The translations under genes and the position numbers were made by a program. Below the pieces are notes generated by a model. That model worked only from the letters and a program-made list of their open reading frames with translations, was not told where the DNA came from and searched no databases. A stretch of 64,000 nucleotides of DNA from Fulvivirga ulvae (GTDB taxonomy: Bacteria > Bacteroidota > Bacteroidia > Cytophagales > Cyclobacteriaceae). The stretch's first letter is position 1. Every line of letters begins with the position of its first letter. The DNA is taken from assembly GCF_021389975.1 (NCBI RefSeq), contig NZ_CP089981.1, positions 6,287,501 through 6,351,500 on the forward strand, written 5' to 3'. Shown here in pieces: positions 18,116 through 27,049 of the stretch.

Positions 18116-18153
18116 TCCACCTTTTTGTCCCTCAAAATATCCACCTTTTTGTC
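18116..18153. repeat. Direct repeat of 14 bases at 24-base spacing
   Basis: TCCACCTTTTTGTC occurs at 18116-18129 and again at 18140-18153. A 24-base period (slightly over two helical turns) places both copies on nearly the same face of DNA, as for a regulator binding as a dimer to direct repeats. It lies about 190 bases before the cheA start and could control the chemosensory operon or the leftward DNA. Confidence 0.45.
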
Positions 18154-18254
18154 TGTGGTTACCTCATTCGCAACTCGTACCGAACAGATACCTTCGCACT
18201 GATATCAAGCCCCTTATTAAAATGAATTTAGAGTCTGATTATCAGATAGTAATA

Positions 18255-18313
18255 CTGCCGGATATGGTGAAAAGCACACCGTGTTTTCCGGCTTGGTGCA
18301 CGGATATCGGCAG
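18255..18313 (+). other. Imperfect inverted repeat in the cheA upstream region
   Basis: CTGCCGGATAT at 18255 pairs with ATATCGGCAG at 18304-18313 apart from one bulged G. A smaller complementary pair lies inside (GCACACCG with CGG...GGTGC). If transcribed, this would form a branched or long hairpin that ends 29 bases before the cheA ATG. Its function is unknown; it could modulate translation or be incidental. Confidence 0.3.
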
Positions 18314-18342
18314 GGTTCGATCAGGTAATATTTTCAATATCA

Positions 18343-20349
18343 ATGGACGATAATCAGAAGCAATTCATAGAAGACATGCTTGACCTTCTCAACCAACTTG
18401 ATGAAGGCCTGATGCAATTGGAAGCTAACCCCCATGCCTCAGCACCACTGGAGCAGGTCTTCCGTGTTATGCATACCGTTAAAGGTGCCGCCAACATGTT
18501 TGGCTTTGAGCATATCGGAGCATTGGCACATCATCTCGAAACGCTCTTTGACCACATCAGGGAAGGACATATGCAAGTATCAGACGACCTGATCAGCATC
18601 ACACTGCACGCTTTTGATAAGGTGCGGGATCTACTCCAAAAAAGGAGCCTGGATAGGATAATGGATCCTCGTGAGCTTCAGGCCCATATGGACAAGGTAG
18701 AACTTTTCCTGAAGCATAATCAGGTTACTGACCATAACACAGACCTGGTAAGTGTACTATCAACCCAAAGCGCCTTTACCACCTATCTCATAGAAATTTC
18801 TCCGGATATTGAGATTACCAGTGATGGAAACCACCCCATACTATACATTATCAAGGATATTGAAGCACTGGGTACATCTAAAACAGCCATTCAGTTCAGA
18901 GAAGGTAAAACCATAAATCACTGGAACCTTGTGCTCGCAACAGTTTCTTCGAAGGAGGAAATTGAAAGCTACTTCCTTTTTGTAGAGCAGGAATGTAAGG
19001 TGGTCATTACTCTTTTGGCACACGGTAATTTGCTGGAAATACCTGTTTCATCAGCCACGATAGAGGAGTTTCTGGATGGAAAGATTACAAAAATACAGTT
19101 GAATGCCTTATGTGAAGGGATAAGAAACGAGGCCGAGAAGCCTGAAATATATGAAAACAAAGATGAGCCCCTGCATTCCAGGTATCAGCAGGCCATTATT
19201 AAAGTAAAAAAACACAAGATAGATGATCTGCTCAATAAGATCAGTGAGCTGGCGATTTTAAAATCACAATTACTCAATGTTGCCAACCAGACTCACAACA
19301 CAGCACTGCATGAAGTAGCCGAACGTGTTGAAACTGTAGTCGGTCAGTTATTAGGCGTTTCACTTGACATTAGCCTCATACAAATTGAAACGCTGGTTAC
19401 CCAGTTCAAACGGCTGGTACGCGACCTTTCCAGGTCACTGGGCAAAAAGGTCAATTTTATTTCAAAGGGGGTGGATACCGAAATGGACAAGGATATTATC
19501 GAAACCATGACGCAACCACTTCTTCATATTATCCGCAACGCAGTAGACCATGGCATAGAGTATCCTGAAGAACGCAAATTGAAGGGTAAATCCGAACATG
19601 GCACTATAAAACTTCATGCCTTTCGGTCCAGCGCCTTTATCAACCTCGTTATTAGTGACGATGGCAAAGGGATTGATAAAGGCAAAATTATTAACAAAGC
19701 CATTGAACATAACTTAGTAAGTCCCGATGCACCATTAAGTGAGGAAGAAGTTTTGAACCTGGTTTTTCATCCGGGACTTACTACAGCTGACATGGTTTCG
19801 GATATTTCCGGAAGAGGTGTAGGCATGGATGTAGTGAAACAAAAGATAACCGAATTAAGAGGCAGCATTAAAGTATCCAGTTCGGAGGGTTCAGGCACAC
19901 AGTTCCATATAAAATTACCACTTTCAAGATCAATCATTGACGGCCTCCTCGTAAAAGTCGCTGACACAAAGTATATCATACCTATCGGTGTCATTGAACG
20001 GATAGACCGTATTCCGTTCTCACTGCTAAGCCGGAAAGACCGCATACAAACGGACGTTATGATCAATGAAAAACCGTTGTCTGTACTCTCCTTGCGCGAG
20101 CAATATCATGCTGCAAAAGATACTCCTAAAACATCTGATATTATATCCGTCAATGTAAACGGCCAGATCAAAGGAGTGGCGGTCGATATAATTGAAGGAA
20201 TGATGCAGGTGATCCTAAAACCGATGGGTGATATGTATAATGATCAGGATTTCATTTCGGGAAGCGCAATACTCGGCGACGGTGCAGTGGCGCTGGTTCT
20301 GGACCCCGAAAGACTTTTTACCAGACACATGAAACAAGACAGCATATGA
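18343..20349 (+). CDS. cheA: Chemotaxis histidine kinase CheA
   Basis: A 668-residue CheA with an Hpt domain at residues 1-105 (phosphoacceptor H44 in MHTVKGAANMFGF). A less conserved middle region follows, then a dimerisation segment around 280-370, the ATPase domain around 370-520 (RNAVDHGIEYPEER, DDGKGID, GRGVGMDVVK), and a CheW-like domain to the end (SIIDGLLVKVADTKYIIPIG). It autophosphorylates in response to receptors and passes phosphate to CheY and CheB. It is the first gene of a seven-gene plus-strand operon and overlaps cheW by 4 bases. Confidence 0.96.
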   Translation: MDDNQKQFIEDMLDLLNQLDEGLMQLEANPHASAPLEQVFRVMHTVKGAANMFGFEHIGALAHHLETLFDHIREGHMQVSDDLISITLHAFDKVRDLLQKRSLDRIMDPRELQAHMDKVELFLKHNQVTDHNTDLVSVLSTQSAFTTYLIEISPDIEITSDGNHPILYIIKDIEALGTSKTAIQFREGKTINHWNLVLATVSSKEEIESYFLFVEQECKVVITLLAHGNLLEIPVSSATIEEFLDGKITKIQLNALCEGIRNEAEKPEIYENKDEPLHSRYQQAIIKVKKHKIDDLLNKISELAILKSQLLNVANQTHNTALHEVAERVETVVGQLLGVSLDISLIQIETLVTQFKRLVRDLSRSLGKKVNFISKGVDTEMDKDIIETMTQPLLHIIRNAVDHGIEYPEERKLKGKSEHGTIKLHAFRSSAFINLVISDDGKGIDKGKIINKAIEHNLVSPDAPLSEEEVLNLVFHPGLTTADMVSDISGRGVGMDVVKQKITELRGSIKVSSSEGSGTQFHIKLPLSRSIIDGLLVKVADTKYIIPIGVIERIDRIPFSLLSRKDRIQTDVMINEKPLSVLSLREQYHAAKDTPKTSDIISVNVNGQIKGVAVDIIEGMMQVILKPMGDMYNDQDFISGSAILGDGAVALVLDPERLFTRHMKQDSI

Positions 20350-20828
20350 ATACAGAAAAAAGATTTGAGGCATATCTCACATTTCTCCTTGGGGATGAAA
20401 AATTTGCCATACATGTAAATCATGTCCATGAAATTGTTGAGTTTGACAGCTATACCAAAGTACCTGACGCTCCCGACTATATGTTGGGGATTTTTAACCT
20501 GAGAGGCACCATTCTGCCATTGCTGGATACCAGGGTGAAACTTGGACTTCCTAAAAAAGAAACCAACCATAAAACCAGGGTACTCATCCTGAATATTCAG
20601 GAGTCTGATGACTCATCAACCTCCATTGGTGCCGTTGTGGACGTTGCCAGAGATGTAGTAGAAATTCAGGAACAAAGTATCCAAAAACCTGATGATATAG
20701 AGGGCTTCAAAAACTCAACCCCTGTCTCCGGAATCGTAAATAACAATGGCGACATAACCATAATCATGGATATCCACCGAGTATTCTCAATCAATGAGCT
20801 GAACCAGATCAGTGAGACCAGACACTAA
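20346..20828 (+). CDS. cheW: Chemotaxis coupling protein CheW
   Basis: A 160-residue CheW-domain protein: AYLTFLLGDEKFAIHVNHVHEIV at the start region, then PDYMLGIFNLRGTILPLLD, the characteristic receptor/CheA interface strand. It links receptors to CheA in the signalling array. Its start overlaps the cheA stop, and the receptor gene follows 27 bases later, so it probably serves that receptor. Confidence 0.95.
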   Translation: MNTEKRFEAYLTFLLGDEKFAIHVNHVHEIVEFDSYTKVPDAPDYMLGIFNLRGTILPLLDTRVKLGLPKKETNHKTRVLILNIQESDDSSTSIGAVVDVARDVVEIQEQSIQKPDDIEGFKNSTPVSGIVNNNGDITIIMDIHRVFSINELNQISETRH

Positions 20829-20855
20829 TTGAAATTTAATGAATAATTAATCATA

Positions 20856-23003
20856 ATGAACAAACTTACTATCCGCAACAAACTGATTCTAACATTAGCC
20901 ATACTCGTTTTATTCGTAGGCTTGATTTTTACCATCTCCTATACCAGGATAAGTGCCATAAATGAGAGCTTCAATGAGGTTTTGAATGGTACGGTAGAGC
21001 AGCAAAGAAATATTGCACAATTACGATATGAAATTATAGCTATGATCAGGAATCAAAAAAAACTGGCTATAACTACCCAGGATCAGGAAATGAACGACCT
21101 GAAACGACAAATTGACAACAATGCCCTGTCAATAGACGAACGTATTGAAATATTGATATCCATAAGTTCAGGTGAACTGTTAAACCTGGCACAGGAGATT
21201 GATGACAAGGTTGATGAGCTTATCAAAATCAATATGGACGTGGTACAACTATCCATGGCCAATAGTGAGAATGTAGCCCAGGAGCGGTTATTTAATGAAG
21301 GCTATAACGAATACATAAAAGCCCAATCCACACTAAATGAGCTTGAAAAGTACTTACTTACTAATGGTACCAAAGAGCAACTTAGTACCACTGCCAACCT
21401 AAATGAGCAACTTTATCAGCTTCGTGATATGGAAATGGAGCTAATCCTCTATTTCTCTGAAAGCGCTCGCGAATCAGTATTAAAAAAGGCAGCCGAAGTG
21501 GAGAAGAACCTTGAGTACTACCTGACTCAACTTAGCAGTGAACTATCTGGTCAGGGAAAAACATTGCTTGAAAAATTTGAAAGACAATATGGCCCTTTCT
21601 ATGAAATACATAAAGATATAATGAACCTGGCTTTCCGGGCTACCAATGAAAAAGCTCTGAAAATATCTAACGGGCAGGCCGATTTAATTGCTGATGAAAT
21701 TAACAATATTATCAAGCAGTATTATGATCAGGTAAAACTTCTGCTGGAAAATGACCGTGTTGCCAACAATGACATGTACAATAGCACCATAAGAAGCATG
21801 GTTGGTATAATTGCGATAACTATTATCCTAAGTATACTCATGTCTATGTGGTTACTTCGGGGCATCACCAGCTCTCTAAGCGTTGCTACTGATGCAGTAA
21901 AGAAAATTGCCGCCGGAAATTTCTCAACAGATGTAAAGATTGTTTCTGAAGACGAGATAGGCAGCATGCTTAAAGAACTCCAGTTAATGATTATCAAACT
22001 GAGAGCTTCGGTAAATCTTGCCAAGCAAGTTGCTCTCGGTGACCTGATTATTAATTTTAATACTATGGAAAATCATGGGGGCGAGCTCGACGAAGCTTTA
22101 GAGCAGATGGTTAACAATCTTCGCAACATTGTACTCACCATCACCAATGGTGCAGATAATGTACTGGCTGCCAGCCAGCAGGTAGCCTCTGTTTCGCAGC
22201 AGCTATCCCAGGGATCTCAGGAGCAGGCAAGCTCAGCGGAAGAAGTGTCATCATCCATGGAGCAAATGTCAGCTAACATACAGCAAAATACTGAAAGCTC
22301 CCGAGAGACAGAAAAGATTGCCAATAAGGCTTCACAGGATATTGAAGCCACTAGTTTGTCGGTATCCGAAACGGCTAAGGCAATAAACAACATAGCAGAA
22401 AAGATCGTAATTATTGAAGAAATTGCTTCAAAAACTGATCTATTGGCCCTGAATGCTGCAGTAGAAGCCGCCCGGGCCGGTGAGCATGGAAAAGGGTTTG
22501 CTGTAGTAGCTGCAGAGGTTCGTAAACTGGCAGAAAGAAGCCAGCAGGCTGCGGCTGAGATCAATGAAATATCATCTCGTACGGTAAAACTGGCGGAAGA
22601 TTCAAAAGAAATGTTGATTAAAACCCTGCCTGACATCAACAGAACAGCAGAACTGGTGCAGGAGGTAGCTGCAGCGAGCGTTGAGCAAAACTCAGGAGCG
22701 AATCAGGTTAATCGAGCTATTCAGCAGCTTTCCCAGATTACGCAGAACAATGCCTCCTCTTCGGAAGAAATGTCATCTAACGCCGAAGAGCTTAGCACAC
22801 AGGCCGAAGAGCTTAAAATTGCCATCAGTTATTTTAAAGTGGCTAACAGCCAGTCAGGTGTTACTACATCAAACAAAAAAGGAAATACACTTGTAAAGGA
22901 CAATAAAAAGCATGGTTTAAAACAAGAATCAAAAGCTAAAGAAAATGGAGCTGAAATCAAACTTGAGGAAGGACCTGCAGATGATGACTTTACGGAATTT
23001 TAA
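20856..23003 (+). CDS. Methyl-accepting chemotaxis protein
   Basis: A 715-residue transmembrane chemoreceptor. The first membrane helix is at about residues 10-30. A helical periplasmic sensor region of about 280 residues follows, then a second helix near 312-332, a HAMP domain, and a long coiled signalling domain. The hairpin tip that binds CheA/CheW is clear near residue 535 (DLLALNAAVEAARAGEHGKGF). The flanking glutamine/glutamate-rich SSAEE and SSEE heptads are candidate methylation sites for CheR and CheB. The acidic C-terminal tail (ADDDFTEF) carries no obvious CheR-binding pentapeptide. The ligand is unknown. Confidence 0.95.
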   Translation: MNKLTIRNKLILTLAILVLFVGLIFTISYTRISAINESFNEVLNGTVEQQRNIAQLRYEIIAMIRNQKKLAITTQDQEMNDLKRQIDNNALSIDERIEILISISSGELLNLAQEIDDKVDELIKINMDVVQLSMANSENVAQERLFNEGYNEYIKAQSTLNELEKYLLTNGTKEQLSTTANLNEQLYQLRDMEMELILYFSESARESVLKKAAEVEKNLEYYLTQLSSELSGQGKTLLEKFERQYGPFYEIHKDIMNLAFRATNEKALKISNGQADLIADEINNIIKQYYDQVKLLLENDRVANNDMYNSTIRSMVGIIAITIILSILMSMWLLRGITSSLSVATDAVKKIAAGNFSTDVKIVSEDEIGSMLKELQLMIIKLRASVNLAKQVALGDLIINFNTMENHGGELDEALEQMVNNLRNIVLTITNGADNVLAASQQVASVSQQLSQGSQEQASSAEEVSSSMEQMSANIQQNTESSRETEKIANKASQDIEATSLSVSETAKAINNIAEKIVIIEEIASKTDLLALNAAVEAARAGEHGKGFAVVAAEVRKLAERSQQAAAEINEISSRTVKLAEDSKEMLIKTLPDINRTAELVQEVAAASVEQNSGANQVNRAIQQLSQITQNNASSSEEMSSNAEELSTQAEELKIAISYFKVANSQSGVTTSNKKGNTLVKDNKKHGLKQESKAKENGAEIKLEEGPADDDFTEF

Positions 23004-23094
23004 GATTAGAGCTAAAAAGGTGCGCATGGTCAATCCCAAATCATGGTATTAACTCATGCAAGCACAAATATTTTACAATTGAAAAACTAATGAT

Positions 23095-23475
23095 ATGAAG
23101 ACCATACTTGTAGTAGATGATTTTAGCAGCATTCAAAAGTTTCTATGTGAGACGCTTGAAAAAAAAGGGTATAAGACGCTGGGTGCGTCTGATGGAATTG
23201 AGGCGTATAAGCTACTCTCTGAAAACAAGGTTGTTGATCTGGTACTTTCAGATTACAATATGCCAAACTGTACAGGGATGGAATTACTTAACAAAATAAA
23301 AGCCAATGAGAAACTGGCACATATACCAGTAATATTTCTCACTACTGAAACTAAAGTGGAAAAAATGCAGGCTGCAAAGGAGGCTGGATTATTTGCATGG
23401 ATACGGAAGCCTTATAATGCAGATGCCTTTTTTGCCCAAATTGATAATGCACTGGCACAGAAGCAATTGATATAA
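23095..23475 (+). CDS. cheY: Single-domain response regulator CheY
   Basis: A 126-residue stand-alone receiver domain: acidic pair D8/D9, phosphoacceptor D53 in LSDYNMP, conserved threonine in FLTTET and lysine in IRKPY. It is the likely output of CheA. No flagellar switch gene is nearby, and Bacteroidota usually lack flagella, so its target may be gliding, pili or another process. A conserved stem-loop element begins 22 bases after its stop. Confidence 0.94.
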   Translation: MKTILVVDDFSSIQKFLCETLEKKGYKTLGASDGIEAYKLLSENKVVDLVLSDYNMPNCTGMELLNKIKANEKLAHIPVIFLTTETKVEKMQAAKEAGLFAWIRKPYNADAFFAQIDNALAQKQLI

Positions 23476-23496
23476 AATAAAGTAAATCAGATCATT

Positions 23497-23558
23497 GCAT
23501 GCGTCCGCTTTCTTTTTCACGGAAAGTAGTTTTGTTAGGTTCGTAAAAGGACGCATGC
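23497..23558. repeat. Conserved long stem-loop element, copy 2
   Basis: GCATGCGTCC and GGACGCATGC form a perfect 10-bp stem around a 42-base interior. Compared with the copy at 10624-10690, one arm position changes from C to T and its partner from G to A, keeping the pair. The flanking bases before the left arm (AGTAAA.CAG and TCATT) are also shared. It lies between cheY and cheR. Confidence 0.6.
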
Positions 23559-23597
23559 TTTATTTCTTACAACCCTTTTGCTCGCAAAGTTACCTAT

Positions 23598-24446
23598 ATG
23601 TATTCATCTGGTTTTATTAAAATGGATGATCTGAGCTTTGAAAAGCTTAGTACCTTCATTACGAGGCAATATGGCATTAAACTGCCTCCGGTAAAAAAAA
23701 GTATGCTGGAAAGCAGGCTTAACAAAAAAGTAAAAAGCCTGGGATATGACAGTTACGAACCATTCCTGACCTATCTTTTTGGCAAAGAAGGTAAGGTGAG
23801 GGAACTACCTCACATTGTAGACCTGATAACCACCAATAAAACTGATTTTTTCAGGGAAAGTGTCCATTTTGACCACTTAACCAAAAAGTTTCTTCCTGAC
23901 TATATGTGTAGTAGTAAACACAAACCTTTGAAGGTGTGGTCTGCAGCCTGCTCTTCAGGAGAAGAACCTTATACTATACTTATAACTCTGGAGGAATTCC
24001 GAAAGACTAACGGTCCGTTTGCTTATTCTATACTGGCAAGTGATATCAGTACAAGGACTTTGCAGGCGGCGTATGAGGGCATTTATAGTTCTGATCGTAT
24101 CAGTATGCTACCTGATCACGTTAAACGCTCATATTTTCTCAAGAGCCGGGACCCGGAAAATCCACTTGTACGCATCAAACCCGAATACCGAAAAAAGATT
24201 ACTTATAAAAGGATTAACCTTATTCATGATTTCGGCATACCTGATCCGATAAATTTTGATGTTATATTTTGTAGAAATGTACTGATCTACTTTGACAAGG
24301 TAACTCAGGAAAAGGTGATCAACCAACTAGCAAAGCATTTGAGACCAGGCGGGCTGTTATTCCTTGGACACAGCGAATCCACTATGGGTATGAAAGTGCC
24401 TTTCAAACAAGTGAATCCGACTATTTACAGGTATTTACATGAGTAA
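23598..24446 (+). CDS. cheR: Chemotaxis protein methyltransferase CheR
   Basis: An SAM-dependent glutamate methyltransferase of 274-282 residues. An alpha-helical N-terminal domain (YGIKLPPVKKSMLESRLNKK) precedes the Rossmann domain with VWSAACSSGEEPYTI and FDVIFCRNVLIYFD, hallmarks of CheR. It methylates the receptor for adaptation. The start may be the ATG at 23598 or the one at 23622 (MDDLSFEKL). It overlaps cheD by 8 bases. Confidence 0.95.
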   Translation: MYSSGFIKMDDLSFEKLSTFITRQYGIKLPPVKKSMLESRLNKKVKSLGYDSYEPFLTYLFGKEGKVRELPHIVDLITTNKTDFFRESVHFDHLTKKFLPDYMCSSKHKPLKVWSAACSSGEEPYTILITLEEFRKTNGPFAYSILASDISTRTLQAAYEGIYSSDRISMLPDHVKRSYFLKSRDPENPLVRIKPEYRKKITYKRINLIHDFGIPDPINFDVIFCRNVLIYFDKVTQEKVINQLAKHLRPGGLLFLGHSESTMGMKVPFKQVNPTIYRYLHE

Positions 24447-24900
24447 CACTAAAATTTATTACCTGTCAAATGGTGAATTTATCGTTACATCGGTCGCTGC
24501 TGAAATACATACTATTCTTGGCTCTTGCGTTTCAGTCTGCCTTCGCGATAAAATAACCTCGATAGCCGGAATAAATCACTTTATGGTTCCCGGGGCTCCT
24601 GATATAAAAACTGGAAACCCTAATCAAGGCTATTTTTCCACAGCTATTCTTGTTAGGTCTATGCTAAAAAGAGGATGCTTAATAAAAAATATGGAGGCTA
24701 AAGTATTTGGAGGTGCCAATACTATGGTTCCAAATGACCAGTATGCTATGGGAACACGAAATATAGAGGTAGCCAATGCCCTCCTGCTTCAATTCGGAAT
24801 AAAAATACTCGCCAGGCACACCGGTGGGCGCTTTGGCAGGAAGATAATATTCAACACAACAACAGGAAAAGTTAAAATGAGGTTACTCAATAAAGTATGA
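24439..24900 (+). CDS. cheD: Chemoreceptor glutamine deamidase CheD
   Basis: A 153-residue CheD with the catalytic cysteine in LGSCVSVCLRD near residue 28, the histidine in INHFMVPG near 47, and the threonine-containing segment around 60-70. It deamidates receptor glutamines, and in other bacteria it also interacts with CheC, which is not found here. It overlaps both neighbours (cheR by 8 bases, cheB by 4). Confidence 0.95.
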   Translation: MSNTKIYYLSNGEFIVTSVAAEIHTILGSCVSVCLRDKITSIAGINHFMVPGAPDIKTGNPNQGYFSTAILVRSMLKRGCLIKNMEAKVFGGANTMVPNDQYAMGTRNIEVANALLLQFGIKILARHTGGRFGRKIIFNTTTGKVKMRLLNKV

Positions 24901-25967
24901 GACATATCAAAGTTTTAGTTATTGATGATTCGGCTCTGGTAAGGCAGACGCTGACCAATATTATAAACTCAGATCCGCAACTTGTAGTGAGCGGCTCTGC
25001 TGCCGACCCTTATTTTGCAGCGAAGAAAATCCGCAACGAGGTACCTGATGTGATTACACTTGACCTGGAAATGCCGCGAATGAATGGGCTTACCTTTCTC
25101 AAAACCCTGATGGCACAGTACCCCATTCCCGTGGTAATTATATCAAGCTTCACCCAAAAGGGCAGCGGACAGGCTTTAAGAGCGCTGGAACTAGGTGCTG
25201 TAGAAATTTTAGCAAAGTCAGAAATAAGAAATATCAAAGATCATCTTGAAGAATCAAAAATACTGATAACTGATGCCATAAAAGCTGCAAACATGGCTCC
25301 TGTAAGAAAAGGGCTTTTTGCAAGGACTGAACGGGTACAGGAAACCGGCCCCCGCCAACTTATAGCTGACATTGCCCCAGAAATAAACACATCTCCGGAA
25401 CCCATACGTAAAATTATAGCTGTTGGAGCTTCGACAGGCGGTACAGAGGCTATCAGGCAACTTTTGCAACATCAGCCGGCCACTTGTCCTCCTTTTCTTA
25501 TCGTTCAGCATATGCCCGCTGGCTTCACCCAGTCCTTTGCCAAAAATCTGGACTCACGCTGCACCATTGTAGTCAAAGAAGCCGCAGACGGCGAGGTAAT
25601 ACAAAACGGACATGCTTACATTTGCCCGGGAGGATTCCATATGACCCTGGAATACAGCCTGGCCAAATACAGGATAAGGATCAGAAATGGTGACCTTGTA
25701 AACCGGCACAGACCCTCAGTAGACGTGCTATTCGAATCCGTCGCCAAAAGTGCAGGGAAACTGGCGATAGGTATTATTATGACCGGCATGGGGAATGACG
25801 GGGCATTGGGCCTTCTGCAAATGCGCAACAACGGAGCGACAACCATTGCACAGGATGAATCTACCTGTGTGGTATATGGTATGCCCAGGGAAGCCGTGAA
25901 GCTGGGAGCGGCACAATACATTTTACCTTTGGAGGGTATCCCGGGCAAATTGAAATCGCTCCGTTAA
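24897..25967 (+). CDS. cheB: Chemotaxis methylesterase/response regulator CheB
   Basis: A 356-residue protein. The receiver domain occupies residues 1-125 (D10, D11, phosphoacceptor D56 in LDLEMP). A linker leads to the CheB methylesterase domain from about 175, with catalytic serine in GASTGGTEA, histidine in QHMPAGFT and aspartate in GMGNDGALG. It removes receptor methyl groups when phosphorylated by CheA. It is the last gene of the chemosensory operon; only 23 bases separate it from the convergent AraC-type gene. Confidence 0.96.
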   Translation: MRHIKVLVIDDSALVRQTLTNIINSDPQLVVSGSAADPYFAAKKIRNEVPDVITLDLEMPRMNGLTFLKTLMAQYPIPVVIISSFTQKGSGQALRALELGAVEILAKSEIRNIKDHLEESKILITDAIKAANMAPVRKGLFARTERVQETGPRQLIADIAPEINTSPEPIRKIIAVGASTGGTEAIRQLLQHQPATCPPFLIVQHMPAGFTQSFAKNLDSRCTIVVKEAADGEVIQNGHAYICPGGFHMTLEYSLAKYRIRIRNGDLVNRHRPSVDVLFESVAKSAGKLAIGIIMTGMGNDGALGLLQMRNNGATTIAQDESTCVVYGMPREAVKLGAAQYILPLEGIPGKLKSLR

Positions 25968-25990
25968 ATTAGAAAAACCACAAGATTACT

Positions 25991-26926
25991 TTAGCTTTTT
26001 ATTCCATTCCTGAACGCTGAAGGAGAGTAAGAGGTCAGTGTCTTGAAAAAATTGGAAAAATGGGCTATCTCCTCAAAGCCTAAACTGAAAGCTATTTCTG
26101 AAATGTTCCATTGCGTTTGACGGAGAAGAATTTTAGCTTCCTGGGCCAACCTGCTTTTGATAATGTCTGAGGTTGTCTTTCCGGTCACCTCTTTAAGTAC
26201 TTTATTTAAGTGGTTAACATGTATATTAAGTGATGCTGCAAATTCATTGGCAGACCTTATCCTGACCCTTTGAGAGGTGGATTCTATGGGAAACTGCCGT
26301 TCCAGTAGCTCTATAAATAAAGAGGAAATTCTACTTGAGGCATTATGCGGCAGGATTGATGGGCCAACCGGCTGAAGTTTTTGTCCAAAATGAACAAGCT
26401 CCAAAAGATAAGTACGAAGCAAGTCATATTTATAGATATAGTCAGACAATAATTCCTGCTGCATTTTTTTAAAAATGTCATCTACACGGTCGTACAATTC
26501 CCGGTCGAGGTGATAAACAAAGTCGGAAGCAGGGTTAAAGATCGGCAGTTCGTCTATAAGCGTGCCTGTTTTTGACTTAGACAAAAATTCACCGGTGAAT
26601 ACACAGAAATATCCTTTCTGATCAGAATTTACCGGATAATATCTGTATGGCACTTTAGGAGTAGCAAAGATCAAGGCATAATCCTCAACATCGATCACCT
26701 TATCCGCATACTCAACTTTATTCCGGCCATTGACAAGGCTGATCTTATAATAAGTCCTCCTGTTATAAGGCATTTTAGGTTTTGAGGGGCTGTTTCTCCA
26801 CATTTCTGCAATATCGAACACATTGAAATGTCCTATATCGCTGGTGTTATTATCACCAAAGTACTGATCCAGATCAACGTCCGGCAACAGATCGCGATAA
26901 AACCCTTTTATGGAAAGTACTTGCAT
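25991..26926 (-). CDS. AraC-family transcriptional regulator
   Basis: A 311-residue protein with an N-terminal cupin-like ligand region. The C-terminal 100 residues hold the double helix-turn-helix (FAASLNIHVNHLNKVLKEVTG and WNISEIAFSLGFEEIAHFSNF). The AraC signature is clear. The next gene on the same strand, upstream, encodes a short-chain dehydrogenase; this pairing is common in Bacteroidota, and the regulator may control that gene. The effector is unknown. Confidence 0.93.
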   Translation of the reverse strand: MQVLSIKGFYRDLLPDVDLDQYFGDNNTSDIGHFNVFDIAEMWRNSPSKPKMPYNRRTYYKISLVNGRNKVEYADKVIDVEDYALIFATPKVPYRYYPVNSDQKGYFCVFTGEFLSKSKTGTLIDELPIFNPASDFVYHLDRELYDRVDDIFKKMQQELLSDYIYKYDLLRTYLLELVHFGQKLQPVGPSILPHNASSRISSLFIELLERQFPIESTSQRVRIRSANEFAASLNIHVNHLNKVLKEVTGKTTSDIIKSRLAQEAKILLRQTQWNISEIAFSLGFEEIAHFSNFFKTLTSYSPSAFRNGIKS

Positions 26927-27049
26927 AACCTCTTGTAAGTATCAAAGTATATAAAGATAGAACTTTATAAAAACAGAAACTGCGATAAGAGAAAGGAAAT
27001 CTCATCGCAGCCTCTTATGTATATCCTGAATAAGTTGTCGATAGTTATA

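Noticed and set aside
23117..23299. Small frame inside cheY
   Set aside because: Entirely within the clear CheY receiver gene in another frame.
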